This document shows, in pieces, positions 13,501 to 24,251 of a DNA stretch of 64,000 nucleotides. The notes under the pieces are model-generated. The model had not been told where the DNA came from. It was given only the letters and a program-made list of their open reading frames with translations, and made no database searches. Location of the stretch: the NCBI GenBank assembly GCA_958298945.1, contig OY282609.1, forward strand, positions 42,794,954 through 42,858,953, given 5' to 3'. Both the position numbers and the translations under genes were made by a program. Source of the DNA: Atherix ibis (lineage: Eukaryota; Arthropoda; Insecta; Diptera; Athericidae). How positions within the stretch are numbered: position 1 is the stretch's first letter; every line of letters begins with the position of its first letter.

Positions 13501-13934
13501 ATATTCAGTATTATTTTTCAAAGGGAATTTTTAGTTGTATTTTTGAAGAGGAATATTCAGTGATATTTTTAAAGAGGTATATTCAGTAGTATTTTTCAAG
13601 AGCAGTATTCAGTGGTATTTTTCAAGGGGAATATTTAGTGGTATTTTTCAAGAGGAATATAAAGTGGTATTTTTCAAGAGTAATATTCAGTGGTATTTTT
13701 CAAGAGGACTATTCAGTGGTATTTTTCATGTGGAATATTCAGTGGTATTTTTCAAGAGGAATATTCAGAGGTATTTTTCAAGAGGAAAATTCAGTGGTAT
13801 TTTTCTTTAGGAATATTCAGTGGTATTTTTCAAGAGGAATATTCAGTTGTATTTTTCAAGAGGAATATTCAGTGGTATTTTTCAAAAGGAATATTCAGTG
13901 GTATTTTTCAATAGTAATATTCAATGGTATTTTT
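10380..13934. repeat. ~1,687-bp higher-order repeat, two units
   Basis: The rare TTTTTGAAGAGG monomer marks unit starts at 10,380, 12,067 and 13,935. The first spacing, 1,687, is 65 monomers minus three deletions. The second, 1,868, equals 1,687 minus a 105-bp loss after about 12,250 plus a 286-bp gain at 12.6-13.2 kb. The position pairs 11,043/12,625 (offset 1,582) and 11,329/13,197 (offset 1,868) agree with this. Confidence 0.8.
12640..13247. repeat. 286-bp tandem duplication (11 monomers) of cassette R
   Basis: The CATTGG marker at 12,675 recurs at 12,961, and CTTTCATGAGG and TACTTTCCAAGAGG recur 286 bp apart. Elsewhere the R cassette is single at the matching place (about 11,043, 14,598 and 17,219), so this is a local gain of eleven monomers. 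Confidence 0.85.
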
Positions 13935-16900
13935 GAAGAGGAATATTCAGTAGTATTTTTCAAGAGGAATATTAAGTAGTATTTTTCAAGAGTAATATTC
14001 AGTGGTATTTTCAAGAGGAATATTCAGTATTATTTTTCAAGAGGAAGTTTTAGCTGTATTTTTCAAGAGGAATATTTAGTGATATTTTTAAGGAGGTATA
14101 TTCAGTAGAATTTTTCAAGATGAATATTCAGTGGTATTTTTCAAAAGGAATAATCAGTCGTATTTTTTAGGAGCAATATTCAGTGGTATTTTTCAAGAGG
14201 AATATTTAGTGGTATTTTTCAAGAGGAATATTCAGTGGTATTTTTCAAGAGGAATATTCAATTGTATTTTTCAAGAGGAATATTCAGTGGTATTTTTCAA
14301 GAGGAATATTCAGTGGTATTTTTCAATAGTAATATTCAATGGTATTTTTCAAGAGGAATATTCAGTAGTATTTTTCAAGAGGAATATTAAGTAGTATTTT
14401 TCAAGAGTAATATTCAGTGGTATTTTCAAGAGGAATATTCAGTATTATTTTTCAAGAGGAATTTTTAGTTGTATTTTTCAAGAGGAATATTTAGTGATAT
14501 TTTTAAGGAGGTATATTCAGTAGAATTTTTCAAGAGGAATATTCAGTGGTATTTTTCAAAAGGAATAATCAGTCGTATTTTTTAGGAGCAATATTCAGTG
14601 GTATTTTTTAAGATGAATATTCAGTGGTATTTTTCAAGAGGAATATTCATTGGTATTTTTCAAGAGGAATATTCAGTGGTATTTTTCAAGAGGAATATTC
14701 AGTGGTATTTTTCAAGGGAAATAATCAGAGGTATTTTTCAAGAGCAATATTCAGTTGTATTTTTCAAGAGGAATATTCAGTGGTATTTTCCAAGAGAAAT
14801 ATTCAGTGGTATTTTTCAAGTGGAATATTCAGTGGTATCTTTCATGAGGAATATTCAGTGGTACTTTCCAAGAGGAATATTCAGTGGTATTTTTCAAGTG
14901 GAATATTCAGTGGTATTTTTCAAGAGGAATATTCAGAGGTATTTTTCAAGAGGAAATTTCAGTGGTATTTTTCTTTAGGAATATTCAGTGGTATTTTTCA
15001 AGAGGGATATTCAGTAGTATTTTTCAAGAGGAATATTCAGTGGTATTTTTCAAGAGGAATATTCAGTGGTATTTTTCAATAGTAATATTCAATGGTATTT
15101 TTCAAGAGGAATATTCAGTAGTATTTTTAAGAGGAATATTAAGTTGTATTTGTCAAGAGTAATATTCAGTGGTATTTTCAAGAGGAATATTCAGTATTAT
15201 TTTTCAAAGGGAATTTTTAGTTGTAATTTTGAAGAGGAATATTCAGTGATATTTTTAAAGAGGTATATTCAGTAGTATTTTTCAAGAGCAGTATTCAGTG
15301 GTATTTTTCAAGTGGAATATTTAGTGGTATTTTTCAAGAGGAATATTCAGTGGTATTTTTCAAGAGTAATATTCAGTGGTATTTTTCAAGAGGAATATTC
15401 AGTGGTATTTTTCATGTGGAATATTCAGTGGTATTTTTCAAGAGGAATATTCAGAGGTATTTTTCAAGAGGAAAATTCAGTGGTATTTTTCTTTAGGAAT
15501 ATTCAGTGGTATTTTTCAAGAGGAATATTCAGTTGTATTTTTCAAGAGGAATATTCAGTGGTATTTTTCAAGAGGAATATTCAGTGGTATTTTTCAATAG
15601 TAATATTCAATGGTATTTTTCAAGAGGAATATTCAGTAGTATTTTTCAAGAGGAATATTAAGTAGTATTTTTCAAGAGGAATATTCAGTTGTATTTTTCA
15701 AGAGGAATATTCAGTGGTATTTTTCAAGAGGAATATTCAGTGGTATTTTTCAATAGTAATATTCAATGGTATTTTTCAAGAGGAATATTCATTGGTATTT
15801 TTCAAGAGGAATATTCAGTGGTATTTTTCAAGAGGAATATTCAGTGGTATTTTTCAAGGGAAATAATCAGAGGTATTTTTCAAGAGCAATATTCAGTGGT
15901 GTTTTTCAAGAGGAATATTCAGTGATATTTTTCAAGAGGGATATTCAGTAGTATTTTTCAAGAGGAATATTCAGTGGTATTTTTCAAGAGGAATATTCAG
16001 TGGTATTTTTCAATAGTAATATTCAATGGTATTTTTCAAGAGGAATATTCAGAAGTATTTTTCAAGAGGAATATTAAGTTGTATTTGTCAAGAGTAATAT
16101 TCAGTGGTATTTTCAAGAGGAATATTCAGTATTATTTTTCAAAGGGAATTTTTAGTTGTATTTTTGAAGAGGAATATTCAGTGATATTTTTAAAGAGGTA
16201 TATTCAGTAGTATTTTTCAAGAGCAGTATTCAGTGGTATTTTTCAAGGGGAATATTTAGTGGTATTTTTCAAGAGGAATATAAAGTGGTATTTTTCAAGA
16301 GTAATATTCAGTGGTATTTTTCAAGAGGACTATTCAGTGGTATTTTTCATGTGGAATATTCAGTGGTATTTTTCAAGAGGAATATTCAGAGGTATTTTTC
16401 AAGAGGAAAATTCAGTGGTATTTTTCTTTAGGAATATTCAGTGGTATTTTTCAAGAGGAATATTCAGTTGTATTTTTCAAGAGGAATATTCAGTGGTATT
16501 TTTCAAAAGGAATATTCAGTGGTATTTTTCAATAGTAATATTCAATGGTATTTTTGAAGAGGAATATTCAGTAGTATTTTTCAAGAGGAATATTAAGTAG
16601 TATTTTTCAAGAGTAATATTCAGTGGTATTTTCAAGAGGAATATTCACTATTATTTTTCAAGAGGAAGTTTTAGCTGTATTTTTCAAGAGGAATATTTAG
16701 TGATATTTTTAAGGAGGTATATTCAGTAGAATTTTTCAAGATGAATATTCAGTGGTATTTTTCAAAAGGAATAATCAGTCGTATTTTTTAGGAGCAATAT
16801 TCAGTGGTATTTTTCAAGAGGAATATTTAGTGGTATTTTTCAAGAGGAATATTCAGTGGTATTTTTCAAGAGGAATATTCAATTGTATTTTTCAAGAGGA

Positions 16901-18532
16901 ATATTCAGTGGTATTTTTCAAGAGGAATATTCAGTGGTATTTTTCAATAGTAATATTCAATGGTATTTTTCAAGAGGAATATTCAGTAGTATTTTTCAAG
17001 AGGAATATTAAGTAGTATTTTTCAAGAGTAATATTCAGTGGTATTTTCAAGAGGAATATTCAGTATTATTTTTCAAGAGGAATTTTTAGTTGTATTTTTC
17101 AAGAGGAATATTTAGTGATATTTTTAAGGAGGTATATTCAGTAGAATTTTTCAAGAGGAATATTCAGTGGTATTTTTCAAAAGGAATAATCAGTCGTATT
17201 TTTTAGGAGCAATATTCAGTGGTATTTTTTAAGATGAATATTCAGTGGTATTTTTCAAGAGGAATATTCATTAGTATTTTTCAAGAGGAATATTCAGTGG
17301 TATTTTTCAAGAGGAATATTCAGTGGTATTTTTCAAGGGAAATAATCAGAGGTATTTTTCAAGAGCAATATTCAGTTGTATTTTTCAAGAGGAATATTCA
17401 GTGGTATTTTCCAAGAGAAATATTCAGTGGTATTTTTCAAGTGGAATATTCAGTGGTATCTTTCATGAGGAATATTCAGTGGTACTTTCCAAGAGGAATA
17501 TTCAGTGGTATTTTTCAAGTGGAATATTCAGTGGTATTTTTCAAGAGGAATATTCAGAGGTATTTTTCAAGAGGAAATTTCAGTGGTATTTTTCTTTAGG
17601 AATATTCAGTGGTATTTTTCAAGAGGGATATTCAGTAGTATTTTTCAAGAGGAATATTCAGTGGTATTTTTCAAGAGGAATATTCAGTGGTATTTTTCAA
17701 TAGTAATATTCAATGGTATTTTTCAAGAGGAATATTCAGTAGTATTTTTAAGAGGAATATTAAGTTGTATTTGTCAAGAGTAATATTCAGTGGTATTTTC
17801 AAGAGGAATATTCAGTATTATTTTTCAAAGGGAATTTTTAGTTGTAATTTTGAAGAGGAATATTCAGTGATATTTTTAAAGAGGTATATTCAGTAGTATT
17901 TTTCAAGAGCAGTATTCAGTGGTATTTTTCAAGTGGAATATTTAGTGGTATTTTTCAAGAGGAATATTCAGTGGTATTTTTCAAGAGTAATATTCAGTGG
18001 TATTTTTCAAGAGGAATATTCAGTGGTATTTTTCATGTGGAATATTCAGTGGTATTTTTCAAGAGGAATATTCAGAGGTATTTTTCAAGAGGAAAATTCA
18101 GTGGTATTTTTCTTTAGGAATATTCAGTGGTATTTTTCAAGAGGAATATTCAGTTGTATTTTTCATGAGGAATATTCAGTGGTATTTTTCAAGAGGAATA
18201 TTCAGTGGTATTTTTCAATAGTAATATTCAATGGTATTTTTCAAGAGGAATATTCAGTAGTATTTTTCAAGAGGAATATTAAGTAGTATTTTTCAAGAGG
18301 AATATTCAGTTGTATTTTTCAAGAGGAATATTCAGTGGTATTTTTCAAGAGGAATATTCAGTGGTATTTTTCAATAGTAATATTCAATGGTATTTTTCAA
18401 GAGGAATATTCATTGGTATTTTTCAAGAGGAATATTCAGTGGTATTTTTCAAGAGGAATATTCAGTGGTATTTTTCAAGGGAAATAATCAGAGGTATTTT
18501 TCAAGAGCAATATTCAGTTGTGTTTTTCAAGA
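13291..18532. repeat. 2,621-bp tandem duplication, nearly identical copies
   Basis: Copy 1 is 13,291-15,911 and copy 2 is 15,912-18,532. The length is 101 monomers minus five single-base deletions, which I find at about 13,487, 13,999, 14,420, 15,128 and 15,175. All five are present in copy 2. The TTTTTAAGAGGAATATTAAG one-base deletion (15,128/17,749) occurs nowhere else that I saw. Differences are rare (for example GTATT against CTATT near 14,028/16,649), so the event is recent. Confidence 0.92.
14645..14885 (+). repeat. Cassette R (GGGAAATAATC to TACTTTCC), representative copy
   Basis: Ordered diagnostic monomers: a CATTGG junction, CAAGGGAAATAATCAGAGG, AAGAGCAATATTCAGTTG, TTTTCCAAGAGAAATATTC, CAAGTGGAATATTC, TATCTTTCATGAGG and TACTTTCCAAGAGG. 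The CTTTCATGAGG/TACTTTCC pair recurs near 11,280, 12,862, 13,148, 17,456, 20,835, 22,108, 28,039, 31,000, 32,428, 34,708, 36,521, 37,508, 39,398, 43,085, 45,525, 46,928, 48,695, 57,559, 59,689, 60,622, 61,608, 62,727 and 63,659. It is absent before 11.2 kb. A precursor without this pair lies at 5,600-5,720. Confidence 0.85.
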
Positions 18533-19560
18533 GGAATATTCAGTGATATTTTTCAAGAGGAATATTCAGTAGTATTTTTCAAGAGGAATATTCAGTGGTA
18601 TTTTTCAAGAGGAATATTCAGTGGTATTTTTTAAGTGTAATATGCAATGGTATTTTTCAAGAGGAATCTTCGGTGGTATTTTTCAAGTGGAATATTCAGT
18701 GGTATTTTTCAAGAGGAATATTCAGTGGTATATTTCAAGAGGAATATTCAGTGGTATTTTTCAAGAGGAATATTCAGTGGTATTTTGCAAGAGGAATATT
18801 CAATAGTATTTTTCAAGTGGAATATTCAGTGGTATTTTTCAAGAGGAAAATTCAGTAGTATTTTTCAAGAGGAATATTCAGTGGCATTTTTCAAGTGGCA
18901 TATTCAATGGTATTTCTCCAGAGGAATATTCAGTGGTATTTTTCAAGAGAATTATTCAGTGGTATTTTTCAAAAGGAATATTCAGTTTTATTTTTCAAGA
19001 GGAATATTCAGTGGTATTTTTCAAGAGGAATATTCAGTAGTATTTTTCAAGAGAAATATTCAGTGGTATTTTTCAAGAGTAATATTCAGTGGTATTTTTC
19101 AAGAGGAATATTCAGTAGTATTTTTCAAGAGGAATATTAAGTAGTATTTTTCAAGAGGAATATTCAGTTGTATTTTTCAAGAGGAATATTCAGTGGTATT
19201 TTTCAAGAGGAATATTCAGTGGTATTTTTCAATAGTAATATTCAATGGTATTTTTCAAGAGGAATATTCATTGGTATTTTTCAAGAGGAATATTCAGTGG
19301 TATTTTTCAAGAGGAATATTCAGTGGTATTTTTCAAGGGAAATAATCAGAGGTATTTTTCAAGAGCAATATTCAATGGTGTTTTTCAATAGGAATATTAA
19401 GTGATATTTTTCAAGAGGAATATTCAGTAGTATTTTTCAAGAGGAATATTCAGTGGTATTTTTCAAGAGGAATATTCAGTGGTATTTTTCAAGTGTAATA
19501 TCCAATGGTATTTTTCAAGAAGAATATTCAGTGGAATTTTTCAAGTGGAATATTCAGTGG
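18220..19560. repeat. 858-bp-offset duplication (33 monomers)
   Basis: Positions 18,310 and 19,168, and 18,595 and 19,453, carry the same ordered variants: ATTAAGTAG, CAATAGTAATATTCAATGG, CATTGG, GGGAAATAATCAGAGG, then a GGTGTTTTT or TGTGTTTTT monomer. The offset is exactly 33 monomers. The match fades at about 18,700/19,560, where AAGTGTAATATGCAATGG is replaced by AAGTGTAATATCCAATGG and then diverges. Confidence 0.75.
18560..19380. repeat. Displaced copy of the 4.8-5.6 kb block
   Basis: The rare GAATCTTCGGTGG monomer (about 4,905 and 18,666) is followed in both places by TATATTTC, TATTTTGC, TTCAATAG, CATTTTTCAAGTGGCATATTC and a CCAGARG-type monomer. The offset is 13,761 = 530 monomers minus 19, and I count 19 single-base deletions in between. 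After about 19,150 the offset becomes 13,735, one monomer shorter. The block was copied over more than 13 kb or left behind by expansion of the sequence between. Confidence 0.8.
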
Positions 19561-20689
19561 TATTTTTCAAGAGGAATATTCAGTGGCATTTTTCAAGAGC
19601 AATATTCAGTGGTGTTTTTCAATAGGAATATTCAGTGATATTTTTCAAGAGGAATATTCAGTAGTATTTTTCAAGAGGAATATTCAGTGGTATTTTTCAA
19701 GAGGAATATTCAGCGGTATATTTCAAGAGGAATATTCAGTGGTATGTTTCAAGAGGAATATTCAGTGGTATTTTGCAAGAGGAATATTCAATAGTATTTT
19801 TCAAGTTGAATATTCAGTGGTATTTTTCAAGAGGAATATTCAGTAGTATTTTTCAAGAGGAATATTCAGTGGCATTTTTCAAGTGGCATATTCAATGGTA
19901 TTTTTCCAGAGGAATATTCAGTGGTATTTTTCAAGAGAAATATTCAGTGGTAATTTTCAAAAGGAATATTCAGTTTTATTTTTCAAGAGGAATATTCAGT
20001 GGTATTTTTCAAGAGGAATATTCAGTAGTATTTTTCAAGAGGAATATTCAGTGGTATTTTTCAAGAGGAATTTTCAGTGGTATTTTTCAAGAGGAATATT
20101 CAGTTGTATTTTTTAAGAGGAATATTCAGTGGTATTTTTCAAGAGGAATATTCAGTGGTATTTTTCAAGTGGAATATTCAGTGGTATTTTTCAAGAGGCA
20201 TATTCAGTGGTATTTTTCAAGAGTAATATTCAGTAGTATTTTTCAAGAGGAATATTCAGTGGTATTTTTCATGTGGAATATTCAGTGGTATTTTTCAAGA
20301 GGAATATTCAGTGGTATTTTTCAAGAGGAAAATTCAGTGGTATTTTTCTTTAGGAATATTCAGTGGTATTTTTCAAGAGGAATATTCAGTTGTATTTTTC
20401 AAGAGGAATATTCAGTGGTATTTTTCAAGAGGAATATTCAGTGGTATTTTTCAATAGTAATATTCAATGGTATTTTTCAAGAGGAATATTCAGTAGTATT
20501 TTTCAAGAGGAATATTAAGTAGTATTTTTTAAGAGGAATATTCAGTTGTATTTTTCAAGAGGAATATTCAGTGGTATTTTTCAAGAGGAATATTCAGTGG
20601 CATTTTTCAATAGTAATATTCAATGGTATTTTTCAAGAGGAATATTCATTGGTATTTTTCAAGAGGAATATTCAGTGGTATTTTTCAAG

Positions 20690-23250
20690 AGGAATATTCA
20701 GTGGTATTTTTCAAGGGAAATAATCAGAGGTATTTTTCAAGAGCAATATTGAGTTGTATTTTTCAAGAGGAATATTCAGTGGTATTTTCCAAGAGAAATA
20801 TTCAGTGGTATTTTTCAAGTGGAATATTCAGTGGTATCTTTCATGAGGAATATTCAGTGGTACTTTCCAAGAGGAATATTCAGTGGTATTTTTCAAGTGG
20901 AATATTCAGTGGTATTTTTCAAGAGGAATAATCAGAGGTATTTTTCAAGAGGAAATTTCAGTGGTATTTTTCTTTAGGAATATTCAGTGGTATTTTTCAA
21001 GAGGAATATTCAGTAGTATTTTTCAAGAGGAATATTCAGTGGTATTTTTCAAGAGGAATATTCAGTAGTATTTTTCAATAGTAATATTCAATGGTATTTT
21101 TCAAGAGGAATATTCAGTAGTATTTTTCAAGAGGAATATTAAGTAGTATTTGTCAAGAGTAATATTCAGTGGTATTTTCAAGAGGAATATTCAGTATTAT
21201 TTTTCAAAGGGAATTTTTAGTTGTATTTTTCAAGAGGAATATTCAGTGATATTTTTAAAGAGGTATATTCAGTAGTATTTTTCAAGAGCAATATTCAGTG
21301 GTATTTTTCAAGAGGAATATTCAGTGGTATTTTTCAAGTGGAATATTCAGTGGTATTTTTCAAGAGTAATATTCAGTGGTATTTTTCAAGAGTAATATTC
21401 AGTGGTATTTTTCAAGAGGAATATTCAGTGGAATTTTTCAAGTGGAATATTCAGTGGAATTTTTCAAAAGCAATATTCAATTGTATTTTTCAAGATAAAT
21501 ATTCAGTTGTATTTTTCAAGAGGAATATTCAGTGGTATTTTTCAAGTGGAATATTCAGTGGTATTTTTCAAGAGGAATATTCAGTGGTATTTTGCAAGAG
21601 TAATATTCAGTGGTATTTTTCAAGAGGAATATTCAGTGGAATTTTTCAAGTGGAATATTAAGTGGTATTTTTCAAGAGGAATATTCAGTGGTATTTTTCA
21701 AGAGGAATATACAGTGGTGTTTTTCAATAGGAATATTCAGTGATATTTTTCAAGTGGAATATTCAGTTGTATTTTTCAAGAGGAATATTCAGTGGTATTT
21801 TTCAAGAGGAATATTCAGTGGTATTTTTCAAGAGTAATATTCAATGGTATTTTTCAAGAGGAATATTCGGTGGTATTTTTCAAGTGGAATATTCAGTGGT
21901 ATTTTTTAAGAGGAATATTCAGTGGTATATTTCAAGAGAAATATTCAGTGGTATTTTTCAAGGGGAATATTCAGTGGTATTTTTCCAGGGAAATAATCAG
22001 AGGTATTTTTCAAGAGCAATATTGAGTTGTATTTTTCAAGAGGAATATTCAGTGGTATTTTCCAAGAGAAATATTCAGTGGTATTTTTCAAGTGGAATAT
22101 TCAGTGGTATCTTTCATGAGGAATATTCAGTGGTACTTTCCAAGAGGAATATTCAGTGGTATTTTTCAAGTGGAATATTCAGTGGTATTTTTCAAGAGGA
22201 ATAATCAGAGGTATTTTTCAAGAGGAAATTTCAGTGGTATTTTTCTTTAGGAATATTCAGTGGTATTTTTCAAGAGGAATATTCAATAGTATTTTTCAAG
22301 AGGAATATTCAGTGGTATTTTTCAAGAGGAATATTCAGTGGTATTTTTCAATAGTAATATTCAATGGTATTTTTCAAGAGGAATATTCAGTAGTATTTTT
22401 CAAGAGGAATATTAAGTAGTATTTGTCAAGAGTAATATTCAGTGGTATTTTCAAGAGGAATATTCAGTATTATTTTTCAAAGGGAATTTTTAGTTGTATT
22501 TTTCAAGAGGAATATTCAGTGATATTTTTCAAGAGGTATATTCAGTAGTATTTTTCAAGAGCAATATTCAGTGGTATTTTTCAAGAGGAATATTCAGTGG
22601 TATTTTTCAAGTGGAATATTCAGTGGTATTTTTCAAGAGGAATATTCAGTGGTATTTTTCAAGAGTAATATTCAGTGGTATTTTTCAAGAGGAATATTCA
22701 GTGGAATTTTTCAAGTGGAATATTCAGTGGAATTTTTCAAAAGCAATATTCAATTGTATTTTTCAAGATAAATATTCAGTTGTATTTTTCAAGAGGAATA
22801 TTCAGTGGTATTTTTCAAGTGGAATATTCAGTGGTATTTTTCAAGAGGAATATTCAGTGGTATTTTTCAAGAGTAATATTCAGTGGTATTTTTCAAGAGG
22901 AATATTCAGTGGAATTTTTCAAGTGTAATATTCAGTGGTATTTTTCAAGAGGAATATTCAGTGGTATTTTTCAAGAGGAATATACAGTGGTGTTTTTCAA
23001 TAGGAATATTCAGTGATATTTTTCAAGTGGAATATTCAGTTGTATTTTTCAAGAGGAATATTCAGTGGTATTTTTCAAGAGGAATATTCAGTGGTATTTT
23101 TCAAGAGTAATATTCAATGGTATTTTTCAAGAGGAATATTCGGTGGTATTTTTCAAGTGGAATATTCAGTGGTATTTTTCAAGAGGAATATTCAGTGGTA
23201 TATTTCAAGAGGAATATTCAGTGGTATTTTTCAAGGGGAATATTCAGTGG
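20690..23250. repeat. 1,273-bp tandem duplication
   Basis: Copy 1 is about 20,690-21,962 and copy 2 about 21,963-23,235. The length is 49 monomers minus the single 25-bp monomer (about 21,172 and 22,447). Shared rarities include AATATTGAGTTG, GGAATAATCAGAGG, AATATACAGTGGTG and CAAGATAAATATTC. Each copy holds cassettes in the order R, P, S; Q follows at the end of the second copy and is replaced at the copy 1/2 junction. Confidence 0.9.
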
Positions 23251-24251
23251 TATTTTGCAAGAGGAATATTCAATAGTATTTTTCAAGTGGAATATTCAGT
23301 GGTATTTTTCAAGAGGAATATTCAGTAGTATTTTTCAAGAGGAATATTCAGTGGTATTTTTCAAGTGGAATATTCAGTGGTATTTTTCAAGAGGAATATT
23401 CAGTGGTATTTTTCAAGAGGAATATTCAGTGGTATTTTTCAAAAGGAATATTCAGTTTTATTTTTCAATAGGAATAGGAATATTCAGTGGTATTTTTCAG
23501 GAGGAATATTCAGTGGTATATTTCAAGAGGAATATTCAGTGGTATTTTTCAAGAGGAATATTCAGTGGTATTTTTCAAGAGGAATATTCAGTGGTATTTT
23601 TCAAGAGGAATATTCGGTGGTATTTTTCAAAAGGGATATTCAGTTTTATTTTTCAAGAGGAATATTCAGTGGTATTTTTCAAAAGGAATATTCAGTTTTG
23701 TTTTTCAAGAGGAATATTCAGTGGTATTTTTCAAGAGGAATATTCAGTGGAATTTTTCGAGAGGAATATTCAGTGGTATTTTTCTAGAGGAATTTTAAGT
23801 GGTATTTTTCAAGAGGCATATTCAGTGGTATTTTTCAAGAGTAATTTTGAGTGGTATTTTTCTTTAGGAATATTCAGTAGCATTTTTCAAGAGGAATATT
23901 CAGTAGTATTTTTCAAGAGGAATATTCAGTGGTATTTTTCAAGAGGAATATTCTGTGGTATTTTTCAATAGTAATATTCAATGGTATTTTTCAAGAGGAA
24001 TATTCAGTAGTATTTTTCAAGAGGAATATTAAGTAGTATTTGTCAAGAGTAATATTCAATGGTATTTTTCAAGAGGAATATTCGGTGGTATTTTTCAAGT
24101 GGAATATTCAGTGGTATTTTTCAAGAGGAATATTCAGTGGTATATTTCAAGAGGAATATTCAGTGGTATTTTTCAAGGGGAATATTCAGTGGTATTTTGC
24201 AAGAGGAATATTCAATAGTATTTTTCAAGTGGAATATTCAGTGGTATTTTT
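23236..24251 (+). repeat. Mosaic linker with a copy of the 7.4-7.6 kb block
   Basis: After the 1,273-bp duplication come the end of a Q cassette, the 32-bp monomer at 23,457, a block at about 23,625-23,830 that repeats 7,440-7,645 (offset 16,185; shared CAAAAGGGATATTC, a CAGTTTTG junction and TTCTAGAGGAATTTTAAG), a partial P cassette, and a second Q cassette at about 24,060-24,230. This looks like patchwork of older segments. Confidence 0.7.
23457..23488 (+). repeat. 32-bp monomer (six-base insertion)
   Basis: TTTATTTTTCAATAGG is followed by AATAGGAATATTCAGT: the six bases AGGAAT are duplicated inside the monomer. It is the largest insertion seen and is unique in the window. A short slip or microhomology event is the simplest cause. 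Confidence 0.9.
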
